DNA of 64,000 nucleotides from Clavelina lepadiformis (lineage: Eukaryota; Chordata; Ascidiacea; Aplousobranchia; Clavelinidae): positions 15,998,501 through 16,062,500 of the forward strand of contig NC_135247.1 of assembly GCF_947623445.1 (NCBI RefSeq), read 5' to 3'. The notes under the pieces are model-generated. The model ran no database searches. It was not told the DNA's origin and saw only the letters and a list, made by a program, of their open reading frames with translations. How positions within the stretch are numbered: the stretch's first letter is position 1; each line of letters opens with the position of its first letter. Below, piece by piece: positions 22,021 to 34,703 of the stretch. The translations under genes were made by a program, and so were the position numbers.

Positions 22021-23312
22021 TTAGGACAAGAACAATGCATAAAAGCTATAACAAAAGCATGATACTAGCACTCCTATGATTGCCAATGCGATCATTATTT
22101 CCCGGCGTGCACGGATAAAAGTGGGATGAAGACGATAAAGATCAGCAACCATTTTCCCTCCGGCATTAATGTGAGGAAAAGGCTCGGAAGGGGTTTTAAC
22201 TTCAAGAAATTTACACAAAGGTTCCCATCCCTGCTTAACGTTGTATACAAGAAGCTTGTCCTTCGGCGCCGTCTGTGTATACGCACAACACATAAAATAG
22301 CACTCATTCAACAATCTTACATAACAAAGTACGTATGTAGGCCATATTTAGGTAATTCTATATAAATTAGCCAAAGAAAGCAATGCACAAGAACCAGATT
22401 TGCAACGCTGACAAATACTGGATGCCGCAAATTACCAACATTTACACATGACGTGGACAGATACATTCGTGATGGTGGAAAACGTCATGTCCGTTATCAG
22501 TAAGAAGGTCAATGGTACCTGCAACACATAAGCGTTGTGACATCTATAAGCTTTGCGATAGTACATTTCGTTTGTTTTGATCCTGTTGATTGGCTACATA
22601 GTTTCGTACCATGGTGTTCCATATGCAGCTAAACCTGCAAATATACAATACATGATAATGAGATAAGAATATATAGGATAGATGTTATGCAAATGTACCC
22701 GCAGGGTCGCGTTACAAAGCGTTTAGTTTAGCGTTTGACCGTTGACCCTACCGTTGTTATTTGTGTATGAACGAAAGCTCTGATAGGTTGGTGACAAATA
22801 CCAAAGTGGATTCAACGCATCGCGGACTTGGTCTCCCTGAACCTTCAAGCTTTTAAACCAACGCTCTTCATTGTCTCTCATTGTGAGAATAATCTTTACA
22901 AAACAAGTTAAAAATGCAGGTATTCAACGACACCTTACGAAACCTTTATCTATTCTATAAGAAGACACAGCTCAATGTAAACCACAAACAATTTACTCAC
23001 TGCACAACTAAAAATTAAACAGTAACACCATGAAGTGGAAATATATTGGGTGGCTCGAACCTTAGCATCTGGAAATGCTTTGTGAATTTCATCCCAGAAA
23101 TATGCTGCCGGTGTGTCAGTAATCGCATCAACGTCTTTGTACATTCGACGAAAATCATCCGTGGTTCCATCTCCGGCAAATATCTTTTCCCAGTCCTTAT
23201 GCAAGTATTCATAATTTTCCATGTAATCGTACACGCTGTAGCCTAGCATTCGCAGAGCATCGGCCATAGATTTTGTACCAGTTTTGGACAATCCTGCTAC
23301 TATTACTTTCAT
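22021..23312 (-). CDS. P-loop sulfotransferase-like protein, gene C, with one in-frame UAG
   Basis: The exons are 23312-23061, 22893-22752, 22634-22519 and 22272-22021. Lengths of exons 1-3 (252, 142, 116 nt) and all phases equal those of paralogue D. Motifs include the nucleotide-binding loop GLSKTGTKSM at residues 7-16, IILTMRD at the start of exon 2, and a hydrophobic C-terminal tail. This pattern fits the Sulfotransfer_4 type of P-loop proteins, whose biochemical role is poorly known. Exon 3 contains a single in-frame TAG (ATG TAG CCA) where gene D has arginine; the frame is open on both sides. The gene is therefore either a recent pseudogene, a gene with UAG readthrough, or carries an allele or assembly error. 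With the codon read through, the product would be about 253 residues. Confidence 0.75.
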
Positions 23313-24342
23313 TTTGCTTTTGACTGTTTTTGAATTTCTAATGAAAATAAATGTTTGATGCCCACTGGTATACCAAATGTTTTCCTTTTATCAAAAAGCG
23401 TGTCCCCTTGAAATTCCAACTCTAGAACAGTCCAAACCACGTAATCAGAAACCTTACTACACAATTCTTTGCATGTGTGGCCTTCAGGACTAAAAGTTGA
23501 ACTACTGCCAGCAATAAAATGCTCGATGAAATGCCACTATACGAAGTTAATGATTAATTTACCACCTTCAGCAATTTATAAATTCGATGTAATCGTCATA
23601 AACCCAACGTCAGCTCTCTTTTTACTCAAGTAGTCCTAAGTTCAGTCAGCATTTTCGTCATAGCAAACATGCTGTTTAATTCGACATATTGCAGTTTTCT
23701 TATTGCCTTCGGCGTAAGAATTGTAAGGCTTAAATTTGATTTGTTGTGAGAAGTCTACGAAAGCGATGACGTTATATTGCACGTTTTTTGTTTTGTCTGT
23801 AAATCGTATTAACATTTATTGCCACTGATGATAATTCGTTTGCTTTGTGAACTTTTTAATATATATTAGGCGTAGTTATATATGCAGTTCAAAGTTCTGC
23901 AAGTTTTATTTCTCTAAGTGCTTATTCAACATTCATAGATTTCTTTTGAAAGCTTGTGACGGTTACGTCGCGAGTCATGGGTTGTTCAAAGGAAACAAAT
24001 ATTCAATAACTAATGTTGCTATACAATTCATGTTGAAACACAATTTGCAAGCATTAAAAGTTAGTAAAAAGCTTTAACAATTTTAAAACAATCACTGAAC
24101 GCTTAAAAGGAAGACTAACACCAAGATTTGATAAGTGGTGTTACTCGCATTTGGGAACCTCTTGGCTTCTTTTCTGATGCTTAGAGTTGTTTACGCAGCT
24201 GTTAAGTCACTCATTAAAGCAAACTTTGCAGATATATAATCCGAAATTATCAATTCACCCAACTTGTACTCGACGATTGTTAAGATTTTATTAAATAGAA
24301 ATAACTATGTTAATTGTTTCTGCTCATCCAACACCTCATTTC
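23313..24342. other. Intergenic, no gene recognised
   Basis: This is the spacer between paralogues C and D. An open frame at 23847-24077 has no motif. Confidence 0.5.
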
Positions 24343-25508
24343 TCAAGACCAGAATTGTGTTATCTTGCCACGTAAGGCAAAATAGCAGCTGCACCCTCCC
24401 AACAAACCAAGCAGCAGTAGAGACGCCCTGACCTCACGGTTGACCCGTTTAAAAGTTTCATGCGTTTCTTCTAGTTCAACAACTTTCTTGCCGCCAATGT
24501 TCTCGTGCGGGAACGGCTCGGAAGGAATCTCGACACCGAGAAAATCACACAGTGGCGCCCAGCCTTGCTTGACACTGAACACCAACAACTTGTCTTTCGG
24601 AGCATTCTGGGATAAACGTTATCAGCTATAGTAGCAATTGTAAAAGGACATTATCCTGTAATACAAGTTGAATTTGTGAAACAATTCCAACCTTCACTTT
24701 CACAGTTGCTCACCTTCAGGATGTAATCGTTGTGACGACGGTAGGACATTGTCATCACCATTTTGTTAATTTCGTGCGGCCAAATCGGTCGACACGCTTT
24801 GCTCCAGACTTGCCCGAGAGCTACTATTCCTGAAAAAATTAACCACTCTAGTGTTGTAATTAAATATTCTTATTCTTCAATTATAGACTACACTTGTTCC
24901 AGCTTTAATTGATTCGACCCACCGCAGTTGTCCATGAAACGTAACATTCTATGATAAGTTGGTGAGAGATAAAACATCAATGCAAGAGGATGTTGCAGTA
25001 CTTTCATCTGCTTTATCATGCTCTCAATCCATCGATCTTCACTTTCTCGCATTGTTAAGATAATCTGGTGTCAAAATGCAATCTGTTTTTTCAAACCCAT
25101 TTCAAACCTATAGAAACCAATTTAATTAGAACTCTATTATACGAAACATTTTACTCTTTGTTCTTTATTTATCACAACTTTCTATATGCTTATTTTTGAA
25201 TCACGATAATTAAATATATTAATCTTCAATTAATTATAATTTGGATCATAGAAAACCTTCGCATTTGGAAACGCTTTATGCAGTTCTTCCCAAAAATAAG
25301 CAGTTGGCAAGTCGGTGACTGCGTCTACATTTTCGTACATTCGACGAAAATCATCTGTAGTTCCGTTTCCGGCAAATATCTTTTCCCAATCTTTTTCCAA
25401 GTATTGGAAATGTTCCATAAAATCGTAAACATTATATCCCAATCTTTTGAGGGCAGTGAACATCGACTTTGTGCCGGTTTTCGAATACCCAGCCATTATA
25501 ACCTTCAT
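24343..25508 (-). CDS. P-loop sulfotransferase-like protein, gene D
   Basis: The exons are 25508-25257, 25064-24923, 24829-24714 and 24606-24343, giving 257 residues and ending in TGA. The N-terminus carries the P-loop GYSKTGTKSM, followed by the TTDDFRRMY block, IILTMRESEDRW in exon 2 and WPHEINKMV in exon 3. Exon 4 reads APKDKLL, GW.PLC and PSEPFPHEN, then a hydrophobic segment near the C-terminus that could anchor it in a membrane. This matches the Sulfotransfer_4-like family; substrate and product are unknown. Exon 1 in both paralogues ends at an unusual donor, AAG|GTT, supported by phase and homology. It is a tandem duplicate of gene C. Confidence 0.85.
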
Positions 25509-26745
25509 GGTGTGTGCAAATTCTCTATCTCACTGAGAGAGCTGTTACTTAAATGTATTTGCAAGTAACTTTTATATATTAATCTATATTCAGCTTTTAT
25601 CTACAGATTATACAAGCCCAGAATAATAAAACCGTTGTCGCTTCGCACGGGTACTATAGTTTTATATTTCAATCGCGTACCCGCCCAAATAACTTAAACA
25701 TAACCTTATGTACAGTATAGGGCCTTAGGCTTAGTTAATTATTTACTCGTTGTCAGTCTGGTGCTATATTCGTGCGTGGATCTTGGGGAGTGCGAGCAGT
25801 GGATAATACGATTTCAATTTTTTGCGGTCGTCGCTTGTGAAGTTGTGACCACAACTATTCATGCATGATATCTTGAGCTATCATATAGATATCATATGTT
25901 TAAAATGACTTTTAAGAAATGTGTTAGAAATCAAAAAATTGAAATTTAATGTTTTTATTAAATAAACAGTAGAGAACGATGACTAGTTGTAGGATAAAGT
26001 GTCAAAGTACAAGAAGAAGTCATTGCATTCAGCGTCACGCATCGGATCCGATCAAATCTTTTTGGTTCAGGTAAACAAATCTAGTCAGTCACATTTTAAA
26101 TTATAAACACATTGATGGCGAAAACTAAGTAGTGACGTTTGGCAAGTATGGATAAAATTGTTGTCAGATTTTGATGGTTTTTTGTCAGATTACAAGCTTA
26201 CGGTACCATAAGCACTAAGCAGTTTTTCACTTTCAAGTTGAAGCTAGATTACCTAACACACAACTCTATTCTAACTATATACTGTTCATAAAATGTGAAC
26301 TTTTTAACCGAACTATTTAACTCTAATAAAAAAAAAACACATACAGCTATTAACCTAAGTTATTTTTTCTACACTGTTGAAAAAGGCTGCAACGAACGAA
26401 AAACGTTTAATTTAGTAATAAAAATCGTTGTGTGTATTCTTAATACGGAAATTCCTGTAGAGCGATTTCTTCAGGTCAACGCTATGTATTGTAAATTAGT
26501 GGGTAACTTACCCAAATTCTATTACGAGTGGCTCGCGTGTTGCAAATTGTTTTGGCAATGAAAGAAATGCTTGTTGTATAGCCTATTAATCGCCTACCTC
26601 TTCTTATTTTGTTCATGCATTTGAACTATATTGGATTCATAAACGTTGGTGCATATTCGTTCCCGGCGGTGACGCAATCAACGCAGAAATAAACACAAAG
26701 CTCAAATTTTAACCACCGGTGTCTAATGTAGGCCTACCATATTTT
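25509..26745. other. Intergenic, no gene recognised
   Basis: This is AT-rich sequence upstream of gene D. The open frame at 26295-26561 has no motif. Confidence 0.5.
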
Positions 26746-27179
26746 CTACCATAGTTTCATCGCTATGAAAGAGGACAATTTCTCCAGCAAGTACAATGCA
26801 AATAAAGTTTTACGTTTAAAGAATTTATCACATGTTTTTGGATAATTATACGCATATGCACAAGTAATGCATTCAGCTTCAAAATCATTACGTCCTTTTC
26901 TGAAACAAGGATACTTCTGCCGCAGTTCATCAGAAAACACAGTGTTATTTTTTGGCATTATTGCTTAGCTTTATTTAGATTTTATGTTTGTCTAAATTAA
27001 AAAAATGATAAGAAAAATGATTAGACCTCATGCTGTCGCTGAAAAGTCATTTCACTTGACTTAGGCCTCATGCCGAAAAGTCACATAAACATATAATTCT
27101 GTTGAAAATATAAGCAAGAAAGCGCAAAATGCTAAAAAGGAGGACTATCCTCCTAAAAGAGGACTTATGGTAGCCCTAG
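26746..27179 (-). mobile_element. Fragment of a hAT-like transposon
   Basis: On the minus strand, ctagggctaccataagtcct at 27179 resembles a hAT-type end. It is followed inside by a 70-codon frame (26958-26746) reading PKNNTVFSDELRQKYPCFRK and then GRNDFEAECITC. This resembles the N-terminal zinc-binding region of hAT-related (DUF4371-type) transposases. The rest of the transposase and the other end are missing, so it is a truncated relic. Confidence 0.5.
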
Positions 27180-27319
27180 TCTAATGAAACTTACGTAATA
27201 TTACGGAAATATTTAATACTGGTTCCAATTAATACACACCTCACATGACAAATACAAACTGTTGAAATTAATCTGAGGTTAATGAAAGTTTGAATAAATG
27301 TTCCGTTCAAGAACAACGA

Positions 27320-30300
27320 TCAAACGTTTGTCACAGTTTCAGTCAACCACTTGAAGATGACATCTTCGTTATCAGCCTTCCATTTGATGTTTGTGTTTGT
27401 TCTCTCCAGAGCTTGGTTGACCGCAGTAAGTCCAGAGCCGAGTATTTCCAAGTTATTTTCTTTGAAAGCTTTAAGCTATATTAAAGAGAATGAAAAAAAA
27501 ATGAATAAATACCCTTTGTTAAAGGCAAGCCATGTGATGCAAACAGTCTTGTAAACGTTTCTATAAAAGTTTTTTAATAACTATCAAAGATATTTTGGAA
27601 AGTTTCTGACGATCAACATATTCATTGTAAACAACAGATGAAAATTTTTGAAGTGAAGTTGGTCAAGTTGGTCATGAGTCTTATCATGTAACAACTCCAT
27701 GACCAAAAATAATTAAAAGACATATGTTACGAGTGAACTGAAATTCATTATAAAAACAACCTCCGCGAGCTCAAATTCAGTTGAGAAATGTGACGTACAA
27801 CTTTCAATTAATCCATTGAAGGAGGACAGACCAATTCCATATCTGTGAAAATAGAACATATTCAGCACACTTGATTCACATTCACATTCAGATTCACCTG
27901 ATGAGAACATATGCAGTACACTTTATCAGCGTTCCGACCAAAAAATGTACAGAAGCAAAACACGTATGAATTTCAAACCAATTCAGCTGCGAGGGTTAAC
28001 CATATACTCACGTTTGAAAGATAAAGTCCCATTCTTTTCTTATAAAGTCCCAAGTTTGATCACGCGCGTATTCATTTCGACAAAGATCCTGAAATATTCC
28101 GGTAGCGTCTTGCTTCTTAACGTAATCGTCATTAATGGTGAATTCCAACAAACTGAAAATGTTAAGGGTTCACTTTTCTTGATTTGGCAATGCCTGGTGT
28201 GTGCCGACGACTTGAAACTTTGAAAACCTATCTAATCGGTAGATTATAAAAAGACCTATACTTGTTACTTTTATCAGGACTCTAGTCCAGAAGTTTCGAA
28301 CCTCCAGGAAACCTGTGCAAGTGACAGCATATTTTCGTGTAAAACATGAGGATACCAACTTCCTTTTCTATTAAAAATGAGGTATCATTGACAGTAACCT
28401 AACCGTTGGATTATCCATGGGGTTCTCACGCAAGTGAGCCCATACTCAAGAGCTGCTTTCTCCTGCGAGTTACTTTCGTTCAAGTATTTTTGCCACAAAA
28501 AGTCCCAATCGTTTGAATCGCCGTTGGAAATTCCCGAGCAATACACGGTGCTGCGTAGGTTGGATGAAATCCTATTCAAATAATTAAAAGTAAACATTAA
28601 CATTAACTACAGTTAACATTTACTACTATTTGTAGATTACTATTGACATTATTTATACGTTATTATACGAAAGCAGTAGGCCTAATTACAAATATTTCTT
28701 CAATCATAGATTAAACTTAAAATACACAAACAACCACTGACGGGTTTATTTCAGCAGCAGTTCTGAACAGTTGGAATTGGGACGCTGCCTTGGAAATACA
28801 GTCTTCGTTGCCGTAACTGCACGCAGTGGATATGGCGTTTACGCGTTGGTATCTAGAAAAAGTATTTAAGTTAATTCACTGCCGCTAAAAACATATATAA
28901 CGTTAACGGACTAATGCCAGTCATTAGAGCGTTTTGGCTGCTAAAACTCTTCACACTTTCCACACTTACTTGTGTAAATAGTTGCCGGTATCTGTCCAAG
29001 TTACGTTGTCATACAACGGCTGGATCAGGTACAGCAGATAGTCCTGTATAATACGAAGCACTATGTTTCTAGCGGTCTTCACTTCTTGACTAAACTTTGC
29101 ATCAATGGCCCGACGACGTTATAACATGTACAGCTGACTTATATAATATATACATGATGATCATGTGATCATAGGATCATCATCGTATGATCACGTCAGT
29201 GTAGAACTTACTGAATAAACGCCATAAGCTTTTGAACGACCCAACATGTCGTCAAAATACGACAAAGCTTCTAAAGCACTTTCCCAGGTTATGTAGTCCA
29301 AGTCGTTTCGTAGGAAGGGCGTCAAATCTAATGCCGTCTCGTAGTCAAGCCTCTTTGCTCTAAAATATAAACCACGTTAAATCAGAACTTGAAGAAATTA
29401 TGCTGACTTACCACATTTTTCGACAACAGGAAGGAAATACACAACAATTTTACACAATTTGAAAAAGTAATTATAAAACTCTTCCGCACCTGGCCAAATT
29501 AAATGCGTCATCAATCAGCTGGGCTCTATTTTTAACATTAATTTTCTGTAAAAATGAAATGTTTCAGGATTGAATTATCTCCAATATAAAATAACAAAGC
29601 TATTTTTGTGTTTTGGTACTGTAGGGCTTAGTAGAATATACCTTCTTTGTATATAGATAGCTTATATTGTTTTGTTTTTTTCAATTTGTTATTTAAAACG
29701 TGGTTACCGAAGATGGTTTTTAATTTAATTTTACCTCATAGTCCGTGTTTAAGACATTAGTTATCCGACCCCAGATATTGGAATCGTAATTAACTCTGTA
29801 ATATCCAAATGCTCCTGAGTTTCCAATAATGTAATCTCCGCCCATGTTAACAGTAATTTCTACAATAGCCAAGCAAAGTTGTTTAAATAAAATTTTTGTA
29901 AATTGTATGCTTTGGCATTTGATGTAAATTTAAGTTTTCTTATTTGTAATATCTTCCGAAAAAATATTTACCGCCGCCACCAAGAATCCACTGCAGATTC
30001 TCTCCAAGTTCGTTAGTAAACCAGAAAGGCACAACCCATTCATATCTAGAAAATTATGCACCGTAAAGTGTATAAAGATAGGGTTAAAATATTTTTACAG
30101 ACAAAGTTATTAAAAAATTGTCTCACCCATAAGGACTGTCAGGCTTAGTAATGTCTGCTTCTGGGTCCAGTAGGAAACGTTCCTGGCTTAATTTCATGTT
30201 TTTAGGATTGTCAGGGTCTTGTCTAACGTTGATCACCGGGTAACCCATTTGCAGCACCCAGGTATTCATAGCTTCTGCAAATCCACCAGGTGGATTCCCG

Positions 30301-33223
30301 GGCCCACCAATTTCCTCCACTGCCTGCACGTATTATACTTTATTTGCTTATTATAAACATTTGATTTTGTGCTTGAAGACTGGAAGCTTTGCATTTGCCA
30401 ACCAAAAGCCTAACGAAATACTAATTTATTGCAAGGCCACTGTTATATTTTTTCTAAAACGCTTTGTACCTTTTCCCAATATTTAAACAGCAATTCGTGG
30501 GTTACAGAACCATAGGCATACTCTTCCAAGTATTGCTATCAAAAGGGAAAAATATGAACAAAATCGTCTCACATTATCAAGAATTGTTATCAAATTATCA
30601 TACAACTTACAACTTCCACGTTATCAAAACTTTGTATAGTTAAATAGAAAAAAAAGAACTCATCTTAGAAGTTTAACTTTGGTTTAAAGACACCAAGCCT
30701 ACCTTAAGCCCAAGTCTAAAAGCTACTTCTCCGGTCATACGGTTTATCATTCGAATTATACAACCCGCCTTTTCGTAGCTAATGTCATCAAACAAAGCGT
30801 TGATATCGGAAGGAGTGTTTACGTTTTCGGCTACAATCGGTCTCGAAGTAACCAAAGCGTCCACTGTAAATGCTGTGTGCATGTCCAGCAATATATATTG
30901 GTCCATCTGGAAAAGCAATTCTGGCCCTGGTAAATACTAAAAAAGCACTGGCTTATCTTAAGAGTCAGTAATTTATTCAGAAAAAGTATAAAGTTTTGCG
31001 TCGAAAATGCATAGCCAGGTTTTAAAGCACCAACCACTCTAAATTCCGGATCAACTTTGTCTTGGCCAAGATACTCTACGTATGAAGCAAACCCTTCATT
31101 CAACCAAACTTCGTCCCACCAAAGTGGACTAATCAAGTTTCCGAACCACTGCATTGATAAAGCAACATTTTATACCAAACACGCCGTCACAAAGATCGTT
31201 TTTCTGACAGATTACCTTTCTTCGTATAGGATAAATTTAAAGTTGTTAAGTATAACAAACGATCATCAATACATGACAAGCAACGTATGCAGCATATAGG
31301 CCTAATCTGCTGTATACCTGGTGGCTTAGCTCGTGGGCAATTACTGCAAGCACTCTTTGTTTGTTCCGAATAGAATTGATATCAGGGTCGAAGAGCAGAG
31401 CAGTCTCGCGATACATCACCAAACCCCAGTTCTCCATACCACCGAGAGCAAAGTCAGGAATGGCCATTTGATCTAAAGTAAGAAAACTATTTATGATCAA
31501 ATCGCAATAGATAAAATACTATTTTGTAATATCAAAAGCTTCAATCCATTTTTTCACCTGATTTTGGCAAAGGATAAGAGACGTTAAAATACTCGGCGTA
31601 ATAGTCTAGAATGTAAGGAGTAGCATTGCGCGCGTAGTCCACGTTTCCCAAAGAGACCGACTCGGGACGGGCATAAATACGAGTCTGAGAATACAGTTAA
31701 GGTTTGTGATTTAACAACTTACCAACATTTTGCTTGTACTGTGGCAATATAGCTAGGTTACTTAGGTCTTAGGATATCAGTAAAGTAATAAATACCTGTA
31801 TCTTGGGCTCAGAGGATGTATAGGCTTCAGTGTAATTGAAATCGCAAACAACAAATCCCAAAAGATAGGTACTCATGGGAAAAGTGGTTTCAAATCTTGT
31901 TCTATACCAGCTTCCGTAAACCAGCTACACACAAAGACGGCAGCATGATTACTGTTATCACGCACTTTCGCGCATATGTATTACTTCATCTGTATTACAT
32001 TACATCTGTATTACATCTGTAGATAAAGCAGGCATATTCGAAAGGGCGTAATACGGTGGTTCATGCCATAATGAAATAGAAAATGTTGCTTTTAAACCGG
32101 GTTCGTCAAAACAGGGAAAGGACTTTCGGGCGTCCGTGGGCTGCATCTGTGACACCGCAATTGGTCTGAGAAATTTAAAGAAACGAATTTCATCTAACAA
32201 CAAATTTCTAAAAACCATTTATTTTAAGTAAAAAAAAAACAAAATAATAAAAGTGCTGACTACTTTTTGCTTATGTATCTTTTTGCTCACATTTCTTTTC
32301 TGTCGGTACCGGCGTATCTGCTTAAGTATAATCCTCTCAAGTCATTGGCAAGTGGTCCCAAAAAGACTGTGCTCAGAGTGTAATTTTCTCCAACAGACAA
32401 TGGTTTGTCCACTTCAACCACCAAATACTCATTGGGATCGTAAGTCCAGTAAGTCACAATGCTGACAGCCAGACCCTAACTCAACAATAAAAGTACGGTA
32501 TCTGTCAATTGCAAACAGACTTTACTGTTAGGATTGTCGCAGTTAAACTAACCCCACAACCATTGTCAATTGATTATACAGTATTACTGTTATAATATTT
32601 AAAAGACGGAAGGGTAGCAGCTTACATTTAAAGCTTTCTACTACAGCGTACCTCAGTGTTGGCAGCTGACACACTGGTATAGTTTAGCTTGAAACTGTGA
32701 ATGACGATAAAGTTGGTGCTCTGAGCCACACTGAAATAAGCGGTGCTGTTGCCATTAAACCAGTGAAGTCCTTCGTCGTCCGGTTTGAGATCAGGTTGCA
32801 GATCAACCGTATAATGATACGGTATAAGTGACGATGGAAGACGGATGTTAGCCCAAGGTTGGTCAGGAGAACCCGATGTTTCGGCCGGAGTATTAGGAGT
32901 CGTAGATTTACTGGGGTTTGGAGCTGTTGTATCAGACACCACCGTACACTTTTCAGGAGCAGGTTTACCGAGTAGACCGGCCAGCAAACCCACGGCAACT
33001 ATAAGATAACAGCAAACCGTAAAACATTTTCTCACTAACAGGACTTAGAAATTGATTGAAATTACTCGGTATTTAAGATTGCGGACTAGTTGATATGATT
33101 ACAACTGTTTTACAAATATTAAAACATGCTCATACCTATGACTAGTATAACCAAGACGCCTATGGCAAAGGCTGCCCTTTTGCTTAGAACAATTTTGCCT
33201 TTAGTGGAGTCGTCTTTTGACAT
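27320..33223 (-). CDS. M1 aminopeptidase N-like ectoenzyme, gene E
   Basis: There are 21 coding exons: 33223-33136, 32998-32652, 32475-32291, 32165-32015, 31924-31796, 31684-31558, 31472-31318, 31148-31035, 30906-30703, 30535-30470, 30323-30127, 30045-29972, 29859-29735, 29545-29490, 29359-29212, 29043-28970, 28852-28742, 28571-28404, 28152-28012, 27842-27761, 27475-27320. All phases agree and give 965 residues, close to mammalian aminopeptidase N. A short cytoplasmic tail and signal anchor (residues about 19-45) predict a type II membrane enzyme. The zinc site is HELSH at 389-393 with Glu412 in WLNEGF. The exopeptidase motif is GGMEN (353-357) instead of the usual GAMEN, and SYEKAGC replaces the paralogues' SYSKGAC, so specificity may differ. 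It removes N-terminal amino acids from peptides. It is inverted relative to paralogues F and G. Confidence 0.93.
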
Positions 33224-34703
33224 TCTTGTGGTAACCCTGCTCGTTACAGAAAAAAAATGGGGCCAGCTTCGCCGTTAGAAGTAATTAAATTACCAGTTTT
33301 CAGCACTTCAAAAAATAAAGGTGCAGTTTTATGCTCAAACCTGGATAATGTGGAACTTATCATCCTCACCTTTCCCTCTCGTAGCTGTCTAGGTCGAGAA
33401 AGTGAAACCTACACAGCTACTAGGCCTATACTGTAACACATTCATGTGCGTCATATCTCTTATGGGAATATTTCAGCTGCCTAGGCTTCGCTAACATCAC
33501 GCTTTGTTAGTTATGCCATCTGCGATATAGCCTACACATGTGCATAACTAGTATCGCTGATAGACGACTGCAACCATGTGCAGTCTAATTGCTATGTACA
33601 TCAGAGCTGAAAGCTTTTCAGGAAACATACTATTGCATTAATCTCTATAGACTAGTCCTAGCGCAATGTTTTACTTTTGCATTTTCCGGTCTATGTGGTA
33701 AACTTTTTACCTGCATACTATTTCCACAATTATTCATTAACCAGTTTCAATTATTAACTCTGCTTGAAATCTTAAAAACAATTTCCAGGTAGGAAAGGCA
33801 GTACATTGTTTCAACAAAATGACCAAGCAAATATTAGTTAATCGCATGCTGACATGTGAAAAGCAGCGAACTAAATAACGCTGCGTTTACACAAGTGGAT
33901 GACAACTAGATTCTGTTCCTGGTGGTCGCTCCACGAGCGTTCACATTAAGCGGGTTTCACCATCTCCAATATATGTAGATCACGTGGACCAAATTCGACA
34001 TCTACTTAAGACTAAACAACGTTTATTGCCAATGCAAAGAATTTAACTGCTTTATGAGAGTTTATCCGTGTGTTCTATATGCAATGGCAGTGTTTTACCA
34101 CATCTGCAGTAAAAAACGTTAAAGAGACTTTGTTTTAAATTTTTGCTATTTAAACATGTTGCACGCTCGCCGTTTCGAAGGGAAATTCGAAAATGGTATG
34201 AAAAATGGATTCGACTTTTTCGACATTTGGTTTTTAGATTCGTTACGGTAGAGAGCGCCACTGTCAGTCCGAGATGAGGAATCTGTGTATCTCATGTAAA
34301 AGTGAAATCCTAACTTAAGTTTATTTTCGTGCTGCAAGTTTGATGAAAATGTTTTGATTTCGGTTAGTGTCTGTTCATTTGTAATTATCAGATTTAATGT
34401 AGGTCTAAAAGAAAGTTAAAACATACAGATACTTCTTTTGCTAATCGCATGGGCAAAAACATGATCACAGTCAGACTAAAGGTCCGCTTGAACAAGATCA
34501 GCAAAATGATTTTTAAACAAAAAGACATTAGAATATTACTTAATATAATAACACGACAAGAAGAGAGCTTAAATACTTTATGCCAGAAATTGGTAAAATA
34601 TTGGTTAAACACATAAAATTTTCCTAATTAAGTTAAAACTTGCGTATTAAAAAAAAAAAAAAATACAGCGTAATGTCGCGTAAAAAGACAACAATAGATG
34701 ACG
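33224..34703. other. Intergenic, no gene recognised
   Basis: This lies between the start of aminopeptidase gene E and the end of the ABCB8 gene. It holds AT-rich sequence and a run of A at 34647-34662. No coding exon is recognised. Confidence 0.55.
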
